Source: Roridomyces roridus (lineage: Eukaryota > Basidiomycota > Agaricomycetes > Agaricales > Mycenaceae). From it: a stretch of 64,000 bases of DNA. The translations under genes were made by a program, and so were the position numbers. The notes below the pieces were generated by a model. That model was not told where the DNA came from. It was given only the letters and a program-made list of their open reading frames with translations, and searched no databases. The stretch covers positions 930,001 through 994,000 of the forward strand of contig JARKIF010000003.1 in NCBI GenBank assembly GCA_029378245.1. Reading direction: 5' to 3'. Below, piece after piece: positions 43,403 through 54,211 of the stretch; position 1 is the stretch's first letter, and every line of letters starts with the position of its first letter.

Positions 43403-45786
43403 ATGTCTGGCATTGGAATTCCGCGGCACCACGGCAAGACTCCTAAAGGACACCCTGCTCCAAGGGTATCGGCCAAGATCACAGAGGAGCAGCTCAAGGC
43501 CATTGACGAAGAGCTGAAATTATTACCAGAGTTAATTCGGACACACTTCACGAAATGGACGAACGGCGCAAAACCCTTCCAGATTCAGTGCATGAATGCC
43601 CAAGTACTCGGTCAAGACACTCTTCTGCATGCAGCCACTGGCGCGGGGAAAACTGGGATCGCTGCCGGCCCCCATCTCTTGCCATCCAGCAAAGGGAAAG
43701 TCACCCTCATGGTTTCGCCGTTGTTGTCGCTTCACGATGAACAGGTACTTACTCTCTCCATTTATCTTGACCAAGGCGGGGACTCAAGTTCACAGGTGTC
43801 TACATTCAGAAATGAGTTCGGCTTGAAGGCAACAGCGATTAACAGTGCCAACGGCGGATGTACTAACGAGATCATGGCTGTATGTATATTCAAATTTTGG
43901 ATGGACTTGGACTCACTTCCACGAAGAAGGTCGTTGAAGGAGAGTGGCAGATTGTGATGCTGTCACCCGAGATGCTCCTCTCGCGTCGATTCGTTGAAGG
44001 TGTTCTGCGCAAACCTGCCTTCGGGGCGCGATGTCTTTCTGTCTTCATTGACGAGGCTCACTGCGTTTCTCATTGGGGTGCTTCTTTTCGAAAGAAATAT
44101 GCGTCTATTGGGATTATCCGAGCTTTTCTACCTCGGACTACGCCCATAATAGCCGTCACCGCAACATTGACTCCTCGGGTTCGCCAAGACCTGGTGGTCA
44201 AGCTTCAATTCAATCCAAACGACTACCATTTTTGCACCATCGGCAACGATCGCCCCAATGTGTCGCAGATCATCCGGTCGATGGAACACCCAGCCAACTC
44301 CTATGCCGACTTGGATTTCCTCGTTTCGGACGCAATGACTGTTCCCGAGGACATCAAAAAAACCTTCCTCTATACGGACGACATCAAAGACGGTGGTAAA
44401 GTCATAGATTACCTCAATGCGCGGGTCAAGGCCAGCTATCAAAGTCGCGGATTGGTCCGTCCGTACAATGCTGGGATGTCGCGGGAGTATCGGGCGCAGG
44501 TGATGGAGTTATTCAAGTCGGGAGTAATTCGCATTCTGGTCTGCACCGACGCTGCTGGGATGGTGAGTTCAAGTTGTACAGCAATATTCATCTTGACGTA
44601 CCTCTGTAGGGCTGCGATATACCCGACATAGCACTTGTCGTCCAATGGAAGCTTCCGCAGAACCTTTCGTCTTGGGTCCAACGCGCTGGACGTGCCGCCC
44701 GTGGTCCCAGAAAAGAAGGTCTCGCCGTCATGATTGTGGAGAAGTCAGCGTTCGAAACTGGCGCTTTGACAGCTGGTGCAACAGACGTGGTGACGGCGGC
44801 AGCTCCTACTGAGGGACGAGGAGGAGGCGGGCGCGCACGGGGCAGAGGCAGAGGCGGACGTGGTGGAACTGGCCGACGGGGTCGAGGGAAAGGGAAAGGG
44901 AAGGACTATGCAGAGAGCCATGGGCTGAAGCGCGGCTGGTCCCGAGGAGCGGATGATTTTGGCCTGTCACCGCTGGCAGACTCTGAGGCTGAGATTCCCG
45001 TGGATGCGCCTGCGGAGGGTTTGTATGCATTAGTTCAAGCCACGACCTGTCGCCGAAGGATCCTGGCTCGAGTCTTCCGGAATGCAGAGCCCAGTAAGTG
45101 CCCCTTGATTCGTCTTGAGGGGAGCTGATGTTTCTGTAGCCGTACCAAAGGAATCCTGCTGCGATGTTTGCAATCCGAAGCTATTCGACCACACGCGTCC
45201 GAGCAAGCCCTGTCGAGTAGCCAGACAGAAGGGCATCCGTAAAGGGCCAGCCGTCGATTCGGTCCGAGAAGCCCTATTCAATTGGCGGCGTGAGATCAAG
45301 AAGAAGCATTTCTCCCATGCTCTTTTTGCACCTCACGCCATCCTCGACGACGCGACATGCGAGCTCCTCGCTTCAATTGGACCCATCGACACCATCGCTC
45401 CACTGCAGCAGCTGCTTCAATCCAGCTGGTCGCGTTGGAATGAATTCGGGCAGCAGCTTTTTGAGTACATGCACAAGCTGCCGATACCACCACTCCCAGC
45501 CCCAGCTCCGCGCAAGAAGGCGACCGCTCCACAGCCTCCTCCACCTACATCCACTCCCTCAACGCCCGGTCCCTCAAGTACGGCGTCACTTCCGGCCAAA
45601 CGCACCCATCCGACCCACGGCACGGCTCACGACACTGATGCACCATTGCGGACACGCCCACGCCCAGGAGCATCCACGTATACATCCCAGCCTACGACGC
45701 CACAACGCCTGTCGGCAACTCCGACCCCAACACATCAATACTATGCAATGCCGTTGACACCCTCAACTAGTGATGGCCACGGGTAA
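43403..45786 (+). CDS. RecQ-like DEAH helicase, right-arm copy
   Basis: ATG at 43403 gives MSGIGIPRHHGKTPKGH. Superfamily 2 motifs in order: KPFQIQCMNA (Q motif region), HAATGAGKTGIAAG (Walker A), SPLLSLHDEQ (Ia), SVFIDEAHCVSHWG (DEAH with RecQ-type CVSHWG), VTATLTP (III), RILVCTDAAGMGCDIP (V, across an intron) and WVQRAGRAARGP (VI). After the core come a Gly/Arg-rich run (RARGRGRGGRGG) and CCDVCNP, a possible zinc site. A 362-bp MITE at 45768 truncates the Pro-rich tail, stop at 45786. RecQ helicases unwind 3'-5' DNA; a role in moving this element is inference from its position. Confidence 0.85.
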
Positions 45787-46129
45787 CCCGTGAGGTGCCG
45801 AGGACCCACCCGTACCCGTACCCGCGCTTGACCCGTACCCGTGGTCGCGGGTACGGGTACCCGTCGGCTAGGCACGGGTGGCTGACCGCCGGTGTGCCGT
45901 AACTTCTGGCGCTTGCTGGCACCGCTCTTTGGCGTTCAAAATGCGAAGTAAGGGTGTATTTAAATTACTTGCCTCGATTTCAGCTCTCACAGGCGTCGTT
46001 TGCAGATGCCAAAGACTCACGGGTGGGCCACGGGTGAGCCGGCGGGTTCGAGTCGCTGACCCGTACCCGTACCCGCCGCCACCCGTACCCGTGACCCGTC
46101 GCGGGTCACCGCACCCGTGGCCATCACTA
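45768..46129. mobile_element. 362-bp hAT-type MITE, right-arm copy
   Basis: Mirror image of the copy at 32958-33319, with flanks CCCTCAAC at 45760-45767 and 46130-46137. Without it the helicase frame reads straight through from PLTPST to PMSPWPSYAYP, so the MITE is an insertion and not part of the gene. Confidence 0.85.
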
Positions 46130-46137
46130 CCCTCAAC

Positions 46138-46471
46138 ACCGATGTCACCCTGGCCTTCCTATGCCTACCCGGCTACTCCCGCTCGTTACAACCTCGCACC
46201 GTCCTCGAGCCCGTTGTCATCCCAGCCCGCATATCCGTCACCGTACCAGGGATACCCATATTATTACCCTCAAACTCCTGCTGCTGCTGCAGGCCCATTG
46301 CCTCCCGGTCTTGTAGGCAACCCATATGCGCACCTCTTCCTCCCTCCTCCACAACCGCCGGCCAGCTCTGCGCCCACGACGGTGCCAGAGCAGGACTCGC
46401 GAGCTGCCTCGGCTAATGCAGCACAGCCACATCGCACGCCCAATTTGGACGGTCAACGTCCTCCACCCTAA
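46138..46471 (+). pseudogene. Severed C-terminal coding segment of the helicase
   Basis: The frame continues the helicase after the MITE: low-complexity Pro, Tyr and Ala (PSPYQGYPYYYPQTP, PPQPPASSAP) to a stop at 46471. The left-arm mirror is 32949-32616. It is not expected to be translated unless the MITE is spliced out. Confidence 0.55.
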
Positions 46472-46836
46472 TTCCTCGTCGTCGCATGTCGGAATCGTTG
46501 AGTGGGAGTGTAGACATTGTATCTAAACATTGTATCCCCTCCCCCGACCCAGTAGAATAGTCTAATAACGAAAATTTCCCTTGAAAATTGAGCAGAAAGG
46601 AAATGATAGAGAATCAAAAGTTATCCATTGTACAATAGGACACCCAGAGACAAAAATCCGCACATTTTCAAAGAATTTTTCTAAGTCGAGCCTTTGAAAT
46701 GGCGGGGAGAAAATCCATCACCGAAACACGCGACGCGGGCGCCCAGCCGGTACCCTTGATTGTCTGAAGTTGTGATGGCATCAGGGTACCGGCTGGTTTA
46801 CGAGCCTAGGCATTCCTCTGCTCACCTCCGCCCACC

Positions 46837-48047
46837 ATGATGGCCGGAACGCCCATCGTCGAAGACGAGACTCCGCCTACTCGAGATCCTACATACTACA
46901 TCTCGGATGGAAACACTGTCCTCCAGGTCGAAAACACGTTGTTCAGGGTCCGTCTCTGCGCTCCGTATCGCCCCTCTGCGTAACCGTCCCAGGTCCACCG
47001 CTCGATGCTTGTCAAAGACAAGTCGACCTTCGACAGCATGTTCTCCCTCGACGCATACACGCAGAACACCGAGGACGTTTATGCTCCGAGTAATTTCATG
47101 ACAGAGGGAGAGAGTGACGAGAACCCAATACGACTCCATGGTGACAAGGCAGACGAATTTCGCGCACTCGCGTGGGCCTTGTACAGTCTGTGCGTCACCT
47201 TTACTTCCACACCCACCATTGGCGCTCACTCCATGAAAGTCCGGCGGAAATAGCCGTCTCCATGACCATCCAAGCCAACGACCTCCAACTCATCCATCTC
47301 GCCCGAATTGCACACAAGTACCAATTCCGCTCGACGGAAATGTGGGCTCTCTCCGCGCTAACGCAATTCCACTCCAACTCGCCTGCAAGTGGCGGCGGCA
47401 GTCCGCCCGTGCAAAATCTCGTCCAAATCACCGAACTCTCCATCTTGTGCGAATACGAGCCCCTCCGTAACGCGGCTGTCGCCAAGTGGAATCGACTGCT
47501 TGGCGAAGGAAGGGCAGTGGCAGTGGCCATAGGCGTCGCCGAGCGACTGAATCTCCGCAAGCTCCTTGGACTGGCATACTACTCTATGATGCTCAAAGGG
47601 CGGGAGGTCTGGGATTCCGATCCTCAGCTCAATGCTCGGCAGCGGGTGCGCCTGCTTTCTGGGCATTACAACCTGATCAAGCTGTGCGAGGACCTGCCAA
47701 ATACTCCCCCGCGGCTGACCCACGATTCGTCTTGCATACGAAAGGGCAAGTGTAAGAACGCGTTTGGAGCGCTGTGGAAGCTGGTGCTTACGACCAAGGA
47801 GGGCGGGCTGGTGGGTCAGGTTATGAAGCTGCAGAGCGCGGATTTGTTGGCAAAGGTGATGCTTGCGGAGAGTGTTGTTCGGGCGTATGTGGAGGGGAAT
47901 ATCTCGCAGTTGGACTTGTCGTCGGTCGAGGGAGTGGGGGAGGTGCAGATGCATGAGAAGTGTTTACCGATTGCGTTGGCCGCGTCGCAGGACAAGGTCA
48001 AGGAGGTGCAGGAGCATCTGGTAGAGTGGTTCTCGGACGTTGTATAA
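46837..48047 (+). CDS. BTB/POZ-domain protein, copy 1
   Basis: Three exons: 46837-46947, 46993-47189 and 47240-48047. The start MMAGTPIVEDETPPTRDPTY leads into DGNTVLQVENTLFRVHRSMLVKDKSTFDSMF, the BTB dimerisation core; later come PIRLHGDKADEFRALAWALYSL and a helical C-terminal part (QLIHLARIAHKYQF, LRKLLGLAYYSMM). BTB proteins of this build are expanded in Agaricomycetes; partner unknown. Two start codons in a row are in frame. The palindromic element ends at 46809, only 27 bases before the first ATG, so the native promoter has been displaced. A second copy lies at 63606 on the other strand. Confidence 0.8.
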
Positions 48048-48249
48048 GTCGGTGGCTTGATTTGTAGCTGCTCAATGACTGAAGTAATTGGTTCAGATTA
48101 ATGGTTGCGGCCTAATTCGTTGGTTCCTTCTCTGAAAGGCCCGTCCAAGGACGAAAATGGTGAAAAGGGGCAGTTTTTTTAGTCTGGTGTCTAAACCTTT
48201 CCAAATTCACTCACCCTGGATCCACTGAAATTGTAGAAGAACGACATGT

Positions 48250-48880
48250 GGGGTGACTGGGGTCGCAGGGCAGCTCAGCTCAGTGTAGTCTGAGGCTGAT
48301 TCGACGAATCAGTCCAACTGCTGCTCCGGTCGAGAAGTGAGGAGCCGAATTGATATTCTTATGTCTTTAGAGCCCCAAAATCATTTTTCAGGCCGTCCAC
48401 ACTGGCCCAGCTTCTGCGAATGCGAACAAAGCCGAAAACCATGAAAACGACTTTCTCCGATCCCACGGCCGGAATGTCGCCTCGTCGTTGGAGAGGCGCA
48501 TGTTCGAAACGGCGAGAGACGCGTAGAAAGACTCTAAAATTGCCAAATACTCAACTGAAAATTCAAGAAGAGCGAGTGGCTGGACGGCAGCTTAGCCTAA
48601 GTATTGTAGTCCGAGATCGGTTAAATGAACGAGTGCAACGGACGCTGCGGTCGGGAATGGGGAGCTAAATTGGTAGTTGCACTTCTTCCCAGCCCCAAAC
48701 ACAACACTCCCGGCCGTCAGCACCCCTCTGAGCCTCTGAAAATGCAAGGAAAGACGAAAAACCATGAAAACGACGTTCTCCGATCACAGAACCGGAATTT
48801 CAGCTCGCCGTTGGTGAGTCGAATGTTTCAAATGACCGGAGACGCGTAGAAAGACTCTCAGATCGCAGATAAAAGCAGGA
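48250..48880. repeat. Two diverged direct repeats of about 300 bases upstream of the protease gene
   Basis: Unit 1 (about 48290-48550) and unit 2 (about 48600-48865) share AGCCCCAAA, CATGAAAACGAC, TTCTCCGATC, CCGGAAT, CGTTGG and GAGACGCGTAGAAAGACTCT. No coding role is seen. The other protease copy has the same two-unit arrangement at about 63070-63560. Possibly a duplicated regulatory region. Confidence 0.5.
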
Positions 48881-48943
48881 ATGAGGGCAAGGAGTCGCAG
48901 AAAGAGAATTGAAACTCCGATCAATTGAATCTCCGACGGGACC

Positions 48944-48950
48944 TATAAAT
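48944..48950 (+). promoter_or_regulatory. TATA box of aspartic protease copy 1
   Basis: TATAAAT lies 76 bases before the ATG at 49020; the mirror copy has the same word at 63018-63024 before its start at 62945. Conservation in both supports it. Confidence 0.5.
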
Positions 48951-49019
48951 ACCTGTCCTCTTCGGAACCCTTCTCTTCCACCGACCACCATCTCTTCCTC
49001 ATTCCATACACATACCAAC

Positions 49020-50529
49020 ATGTCTCAGTCTACCATCCACCGCGTCGAGTTCAAGACCAACGTCGTTCACATCAACGACGTCAAGCAACGCGACCTCGCG
49101 CGCGCCAAGCACCTCGTCGCTGGCCACCAGCCCCATGGGCCCAAGGCGAAGAAGCCCCAGCACCCCCGCAAGCAGGATTGCGATGGCTCGTCAGAGATCC
49201 CCGTAACGGACAATGGTGCGTTGAGCTACTCTCCCTTTCATCCCAGCCTGACGTTCCCCTCCAGGTGTCACCTATCTCGTCAACTGCGGCCTCGGTGAAC
49301 CGGCCACCAATGTTTCTCTTTTGGTCGACACGGGTTCTTCCAACATCTGGGTTAAGGACACGAGCTACCAGGTCACGTCTACTTCCACGGTGCGTCTGCT
49401 ATGCTCTCATGTTCGACTTTCCTTCTGACGTCTTTCAAGGACACGCGCAAGCCTTTCGTATGTTTCCTCATCCTCCCTTGACGCTTCGTCTCATTCCAGC
49501 AGAGCATCGGATATGGCTCGGGAAGCTGCTCGGGCACTGAATGTATGCGCGTCTTTCTTCGTCTCTTCATTGACTCAATTCCACGCAGACACCGACCGAC
49601 TCACGCTGAGCAAGGACCTCGTTGTTGAGAACCAGTCGATTGGCGTCGCCGACAAATGCGCTCAAATGGATGGCTTTGACGGTATTTTCGGATGCGGCCC
49701 CGTCGACCTTACCAAGGGTGAGTCTTACATTTTCTCTCCTTCGGTCTTCTAACGATCAATAGACACCATGGCTCCCGACGCGTCGAACCCCAACGGCATC
49801 GCGACCGTCATGGACAACCTCAAGAGCCGCGGCGAGATCAAGATCGAGTGCCTTGGCATTGGCTACGCGCCGACGACCGAGCTCAACGCTGCGAGCGGAA
49901 CCCTCTGTTTCGGTGGCGCTGACCCCTCCCAGTACACCGGCGACCTCAACTATGTCCCCATCACCTCAACTTCCCCCGCATCCCAGTACTGGGGCATCGA
50001 CCAGAGCATCACGTATGGCGACATGGAGATTATGGCCGAGTGTGCTGGTATTTCCGACAGTGCGTTTCCTTTCCTTTTCTTGATCTGTTCTGATATCTCT
50101 CTTCAGCCGGAACGACCCTCATCCTCCTTCCTCAAGACGCGTTCAACTGCTACCAGCAGCAGACTGGCGCCACTCTTGACCCGAACACCGGACTCCTCAC
50201 CGTGACCCAGGCGCAGTACGACCAGATGAAGAGCATGTACTTCTGTGTCGGCGACGTCAGTTCCATTCTCCTTCTTTTGTCGCACATACTCAATCACTCT
50301 GCAGCAAAAGTACGAGCTCATCCCGAACGCTCAGAGGCTCTCCCGTAACCAGTCGGACTCGCCGGATGCGATTACGCTTGCCTTCATGAGCATGGGCGAT
50401 ATCCAGAACGACGGGCTTTGCTTCATCAACGGCTATGCGTTCCTGCAGAGATACTATTCCGTCTACGACACCGCCAACGCGCAGGTCGGATATGCCGCGA
50501 CCAAATATACCTACGCGACCACCAACTAG
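49020..50529 (+). CDS. Pepsin-like aspartic protease (family A1), copy 1
   Basis: About eight exons in one frame. First catalytic motif LLVDTGSSNIW; flap segment SIGYGSGSCSGTE; second motif D-T-G-T-T, restored by splicing across the intron after GISD (GACA|GTGCG...CAG|CCGGA near 50060-50106). Other family marks are FDGIFGCGP and LCFINGYAFLQRYYSVYD, followed by VGYA. Order and length (about 400 residues) fit basidiomycete polyporopepsin-like enzymes. The N-terminus MSQSTIHRVEFKTNVVHIND has no visible signal peptide or usual prepro start, unlike secreted relatives; a missed upstream exon or an intracellular enzyme are both possible. The stop at 50527 ends TYATTN. Confidence 0.8.
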
Positions 50530-51687
50530 CATAATTGGCATTAGAATCGCATAGTTCAATTGTAATACTAGAATATCAATCAAGTGTACAACTCTCTCCC
50601 TTTGGCTCGCTGAGAATAAATGTTTACTGTTTTATCATAATAACTCTCCTCTGAACCATTCCGCGCATAGCAAGTTCTTGAAGGCTTCGCATTGCGTCCT
50701 TGGAATAGAATTTAGCTGAATAATTTCCCTCTCTTCACCTGGCTTGTTGTTCTCAATATATCTGGCTCCGATTCTTGTTGTTCAAGTTGAACTTGATTTG
50801 AACATTTGGCACGTGATCGGTTTCTCTCTTGTTCCGAACCGCCATTATGTCGCCAAGTTGGCACTGACTACTCTCTCTTTCTCTGGGTCAGGATCTTATG
50901 GACCGAAGCTCAACCAACTTGTTTGTGAATCCCACTGTGGCTCAACCGCGGACGAAATACGTCCTTGGCTGCCAGGCGACACTCCGCCGCCATCTCGAAT
51001 TTCCGTAAATCTGACATTGTTCAAAGCTAATGAACTCCATTCAGCCCCAGTACTCGGCGGATCTTTCGACTGGAAATCAATACTTGGCGCGAACTGTGTA
51101 CTCACTTCACTTCTTCTCTCCTGGGGATGGTTTGAAGTCGAACTTGATCACACGTGTCCATTTGGCCTCTTGTTTTGAACCACCAAGCCGCTTCGAGAAC
51201 TGGGCTGAGTGAAATGCGAACCGTGCGGCCTCCAAAAGAATTTTCACGCCTCAACATGTGATCGTGGCGTCTCCCAATACGCCTTCCGGGTCAGCGCGTC
51301 AGTCCGGGTGGGTCTCCTGATCTCTATGCCAAGCCAAGACATTCGGGGCTCAGCTCGTCGTGTCTTATCAATGGCCCCTGTTCCGTATTCAAAAACAAAC
51401 ACCGCCGGTTACTTGGGCAAGGACTCGGACAACGCCGCATCGCCAAGTATCATTCTACGAAGCACAATGTTCGACATCGCCGCCCTTGCTTCTGTAGCTG
51501 GTCCTGGCCCTTTCTGTTCCTGCGCCATCTGCCGCAAGCTGTTGCCAAAGCAAAGCCCAATTCCGACTATCATCAATCCATTGAGCCCTGGGCATCATGA
51601 GACACCGACCACCTACCTTTTTTGAGCGACCGCGTGTATATAAAAAGGCCAAAGCACTACTCGCTGCAAAAATCATCCCCAACCGAC
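50530..51687. repeat. Intergenic region with copied promoter sequence of the ice-binding gene
   Basis: Two copies of the CACGTG/GAACC block lie at about 50780-50850 and 51145-51190. From about 51209 the sequence follows the region upstream of the ice-binding gene (55085-55736): CCAAGCCAAGACATTCGG, TCGTGTCTT, CACAATGTTCGACATCG, CTGGTCCTGGCCC and a TATA-like TATATAAA at about 51638. Confidence 0.5.
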
Positions 51688-51995
51688 ATGCGTACTACTT
51701 CGTCTCTCAGCACAAGCGTCGTAGTCTTCGTACGTATTTCCTCTGGAGGTCTTTACAATCATACTGATGACGATTTTCTCAGGTGGTCCTCGGCTCTTCC
51801 CTCGCGGCAGCATTACGATGGGAACTGTCCGGTCTTTTGCCGTTCTCGCAGATACACATGTAACCGGCTCCTCCGACTCCTTCGTCGGTACGTGAACCCT
51901 AATCCTCAAAGAATTATCTAGAGTGAGATTTTAAACAGTGGTAGACCTCGGTGTCGAGACATCACCTGCCTTGTCATCCAGTCAGTAACATACCC
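51688..51995 (+). pseudogene. Ice-binding protein (DUF3494) gene, 5' remnant
   Basis: ATG at 51688 starts MRTTSSLSTSVVVF, intron, VVLGSSLAAA, matching the signal peptide exons of the gene at 55737. A deletion of some nine bases after GCGGCA, relative to that gene, and lost similarity after GDLGVE (about 51960) leave no ice-binding domain. Promoter and first two exons only; non-functional. Confidence 0.65.
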
Positions 51996-52165
51996 TGGTC
52001 CGCACGGTGACACCTGTTCGTCCTTTCTTCTGATACTTAATCCTGGACATCGAGATCCCTACTCTGCGTTGGGGATTAGGTCAGTCTCTGGTTCAAAATG
52101 TATAAATCTACGCCCTCCTGAAAAATATTCAGTAACACTCCCTCCTCAAAGTTGCCTGTCTTGAC

Positions 52166-52914
52166 ATGAAGTTCATGCTCGCTCTTACCGCTGCCCTTGT
52201 TTCTGCCACCATGGTCGCTGGCGTCGCCGCTCCCGCGCCAGCGGTTCCCGGCTTCACCAACATCAACGATTTCCAAGGCAGGGGTCTCAACCTCGTCAAT
52301 GACGCTGCTCCTGGCGAAGGCACGGCCGTCACCGGGTTTCCCGCCAGCGGTGCAACCGCACTCAACCAAGAGGTAGGCTACCGCCCTCCTGGGTAGCTCC
52401 TGAATTAAGCCTATTATTCTCTAGTGGTCCATCATTCCCCAAGGAACCAACTTCACCATCGCCAATGCCCTGAACCAGACTCTGAAGTTATCATACCCGA
52501 CGGCGGGTTTCGGCGGCAACCCTCATTTCTCTGGTCTCGTCGTATCGGCACAGTTTCCTGCCAACTTTTCTATTCAAACTAGCGGTAACGGCGTTCGGTA
52601 CGGGCACGGTTTCCTATGCGAGTTGAATATGAATCCCGCGCTGACAAATATGGAGTAGAATTGTCGAGGTTACGAGCGGACACACTCTGACGTCCTGGGC
52701 AACCGCAGGGGGTCTGGCGCAGTCGCCGGTTCGTTGCAATGGAAAGGGACCGCCAATGTTGGTAAATGCTCACATATTTTTTGAACAGGTCACCTTGTAT
52801 CCCATTTCGGCGAGTTTACAATCGCAGCAGACTTGGACTCTCGTCGCATCTTGTCAGTTCCTGCCAGTTTGTCAAACCCGAATTGACGTTGAAATCGCTA
52901 AATTCCTAGCGTGA
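52166..52914 (+). CDS. Small secreted protein (SSP) family, intact copy 5
   Basis: Four exons, all in frame. MKFMLALTAALVSATMVAG is a clear signal peptide with likely cleavage near APAPA. The mature part begins with FTNINDFQGRGLNLVND, then LNQE, intron, WSIIPQGTNFTIANA, LKLSYP, FSGLVV, then TSWATAGG and QQTWTLVAS. Two Q/E-x-W positions and the G-x-x-LN-LV motif suggest a ricin-B-like beta-trefoil carbohydrate-binding fold, unproven. About 190 residues, secreted. It belongs to the MKF-type subgroup with copies at 1 and 59564; this subgroup looks intact while every MQL-type copy (903, 3590, 54212) carries a lesion. TATAAAT at about 52102 may be its core promoter. Confidence 0.7.
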
Positions 52915-53039
52915 AGGAAATCCACGAATAACGAAGTCCCATAGCGTCTAGCCGATCGTCTTTTTTTCTTTCTTCTCAATTTGTGTACTTCTACCTGTCG
53001 TCTGGTCCATCCTTTGACGAAATATACTTGTGGTTGAAC

Positions 53040-53345
53040 ATGGCACGTGATCACACTGCCTCTTGATCCGAACCACCATGTCAAGACGACCTGCTTGAGG
53101 ATCCACCAACCAGGATGCAATCCAGGCGACAAACTCCACACCGATTCGTAAGACGGAGTACATCGCCTCCGTCCGTCGGAGCAGTGGGCTTGAACAGGAC
53201 GGAGATGCGTAAGCAAACTGATCTTGGAATGCGGCTCGTTGGAATAGACCTCAGGCTGTAGATTGATCGACTCGAAAGTCCAAGAAGAATACCGAAGGTT
53301 TATCCAGGGAAAGGTTTCTTGGCGACTCTACGTATAGGTCTTTCA
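53040..53345 (-). pseudogene. 5' remnant of the PCI/SAC3-like gene (inverted copy)
   Basis: Read on the plus strand, this stretch follows the first exons of the gene at 58302-59335 read on the minus strand, including ATCGCCTCCGTC, AGTGGGCTTGA, the GTAAGC donor, AGACCTCAGGCTGTAGATTG and GTCCAAGAAGAATACCG. The start ATG is ACG here (53153-53155). The coding orientation of the remnant is therefore plus; the feature marks decayed, non-coding sequence. Similarity ends about 53345, where ice-binding promoter sequence begins. Confidence 0.5.
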
Positions 53346-53640
53346 ACAAGTCACTATTCAAGTATCATTCTACGATGTACAATGTTCGACATCGTCAGCC
53401 TTGCTTCTGTCACTGGTCCTGGCCCTTTTCGCTCCTTCGCTGTCTGCCGAAAGCTCTTGCCAAAGCAAAGTCCAATTTCGATACTTATTTCTGCCCTTGG
53501 CAGTTTGGTTCCTGACGGGCAAAGTGCAACCTTCTCGACCTCGAACTCTATAGTGGGACTTTTGTATGGACATTCCGACTATCATCCATCCATTGCACGG
53601 GTATACAGCGGACCCATCCATATCTGGGCTGACACCGTAC
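53345..53640. repeat. Third copy of the ice-binding gene's upstream region, no coding part
   Basis: CAATGTTCGACATCG, CTGGTCCTGGCCC, GGTTCCTGACGGGC, AAAGTGCAACCTTCTC and GGACATTCCGACT recur in the same order as at about 55340-55625. The copy stops before the TATA box and gene. Confidence 0.55.
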
Positions 53641-54211
53641 CCATACCCGCACCCGCCGGACGTCAGTCGGGTTGAGCAAATTTGGGGTGTGCGGGGGCTC
53701 AGAAAGAAGTTCATCTCAACCCCTGGGCATTCAGAGCGAGTTGGACACGAAAGGCCGGTTTTCATTGGTTTTTCGTGAACCTTTTCTCCTCATTCAGAAG
53801 TTTCTGTTCAGGAAGCTTTTGCAACAGAAAGGACATGTGATCCACAGTAACATACCCTGGTCCGCACGGTGACACCTGCTCGCCCTTTTTTCTGATATCC
53901 TGCGTACAACTGATAACCTTGCCCAACCACGGTCCAGCCGTGCGACGACGCCATGTCGTTCAGTCTCCACTTCTTTTCTGGAAGCATTCTCGCTTGGCAA
54001 ACATGAGCTCGGCAATTCCCATTGGGCGAGTGCATACTATGTACCATCCACTGCGCTTCTAGATTGACTTGGGATTGACGTGAAATCAGCGTCCCCTCGT
54101 TCAACTGGTGATCAAGTACTTTCTCCGACGCGGAAGCGAAATCCGACTGGTATAAAGCCTCGAGTGTGCTCCACCTTCATTTAACCCTCATTGCCTCGCA
54201 GTCTTCCAACT
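53641..54211. other. Upstream region of SSP copy 6 with family promoter blocks
   Basis: It contains the GGCCGGTTTTCATTGG...CATTCAGAAGTTTCTG block (53752-53815) and the GTAACATACCCTGGTCCGCACG block (53848-53900), both shared with other family members. No gene is seen. Confidence 0.4.

Larger units (their letters stand above)
32278..46809. mobile_element. 14.5-kb palindromic RecQ-helicase/DUF6589 mobile element
   Basis: Left arm 32278-41110 and right arm 41246-46809 are reverse complements. After removal of a 3269-bp insertion (with its duplication) from the left arm, both arms are 5564 bp with no length difference, and I noticed only two single-base differences (32461/46626 and 37341/41746). 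The outer ends are exactly CTAG at 32278-32281 and 46806-46809; pairing stops one base outside. The spacer 41111-41245 completes a diverged copy of the same terminus. The unit is therefore one 5.7-kb element plus a fold-back copy lacking that inner end. No clear target duplication flanks the whole. Confidence 0.85.

Noticed and set aside
33301..46471. Helitron with RepHel protein.
   Set aside because: The termini recall Helitrons, but the helicase has RecQ motifs (DEAH, CVSHWG), not Pif1 type, and no HUH Rep domain was found in either arm.
33301..46471. Subtelomeric telomere-linked RecQ helicase.
   Set aside because: No telomeric repeat array is present, and chromosome-internal type genes lie on both sides.
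32278..46809. Palindrome as a sequencing artefact (missed hairpin adapter).
   Set aside because: A missed adapter would mirror the flanks and the 3260-bp insertion too. Here the insertion is in one arm only, flanks differ, the ends stop exactly at CTAG, and two base differences exist. Not fully excluded without reads.
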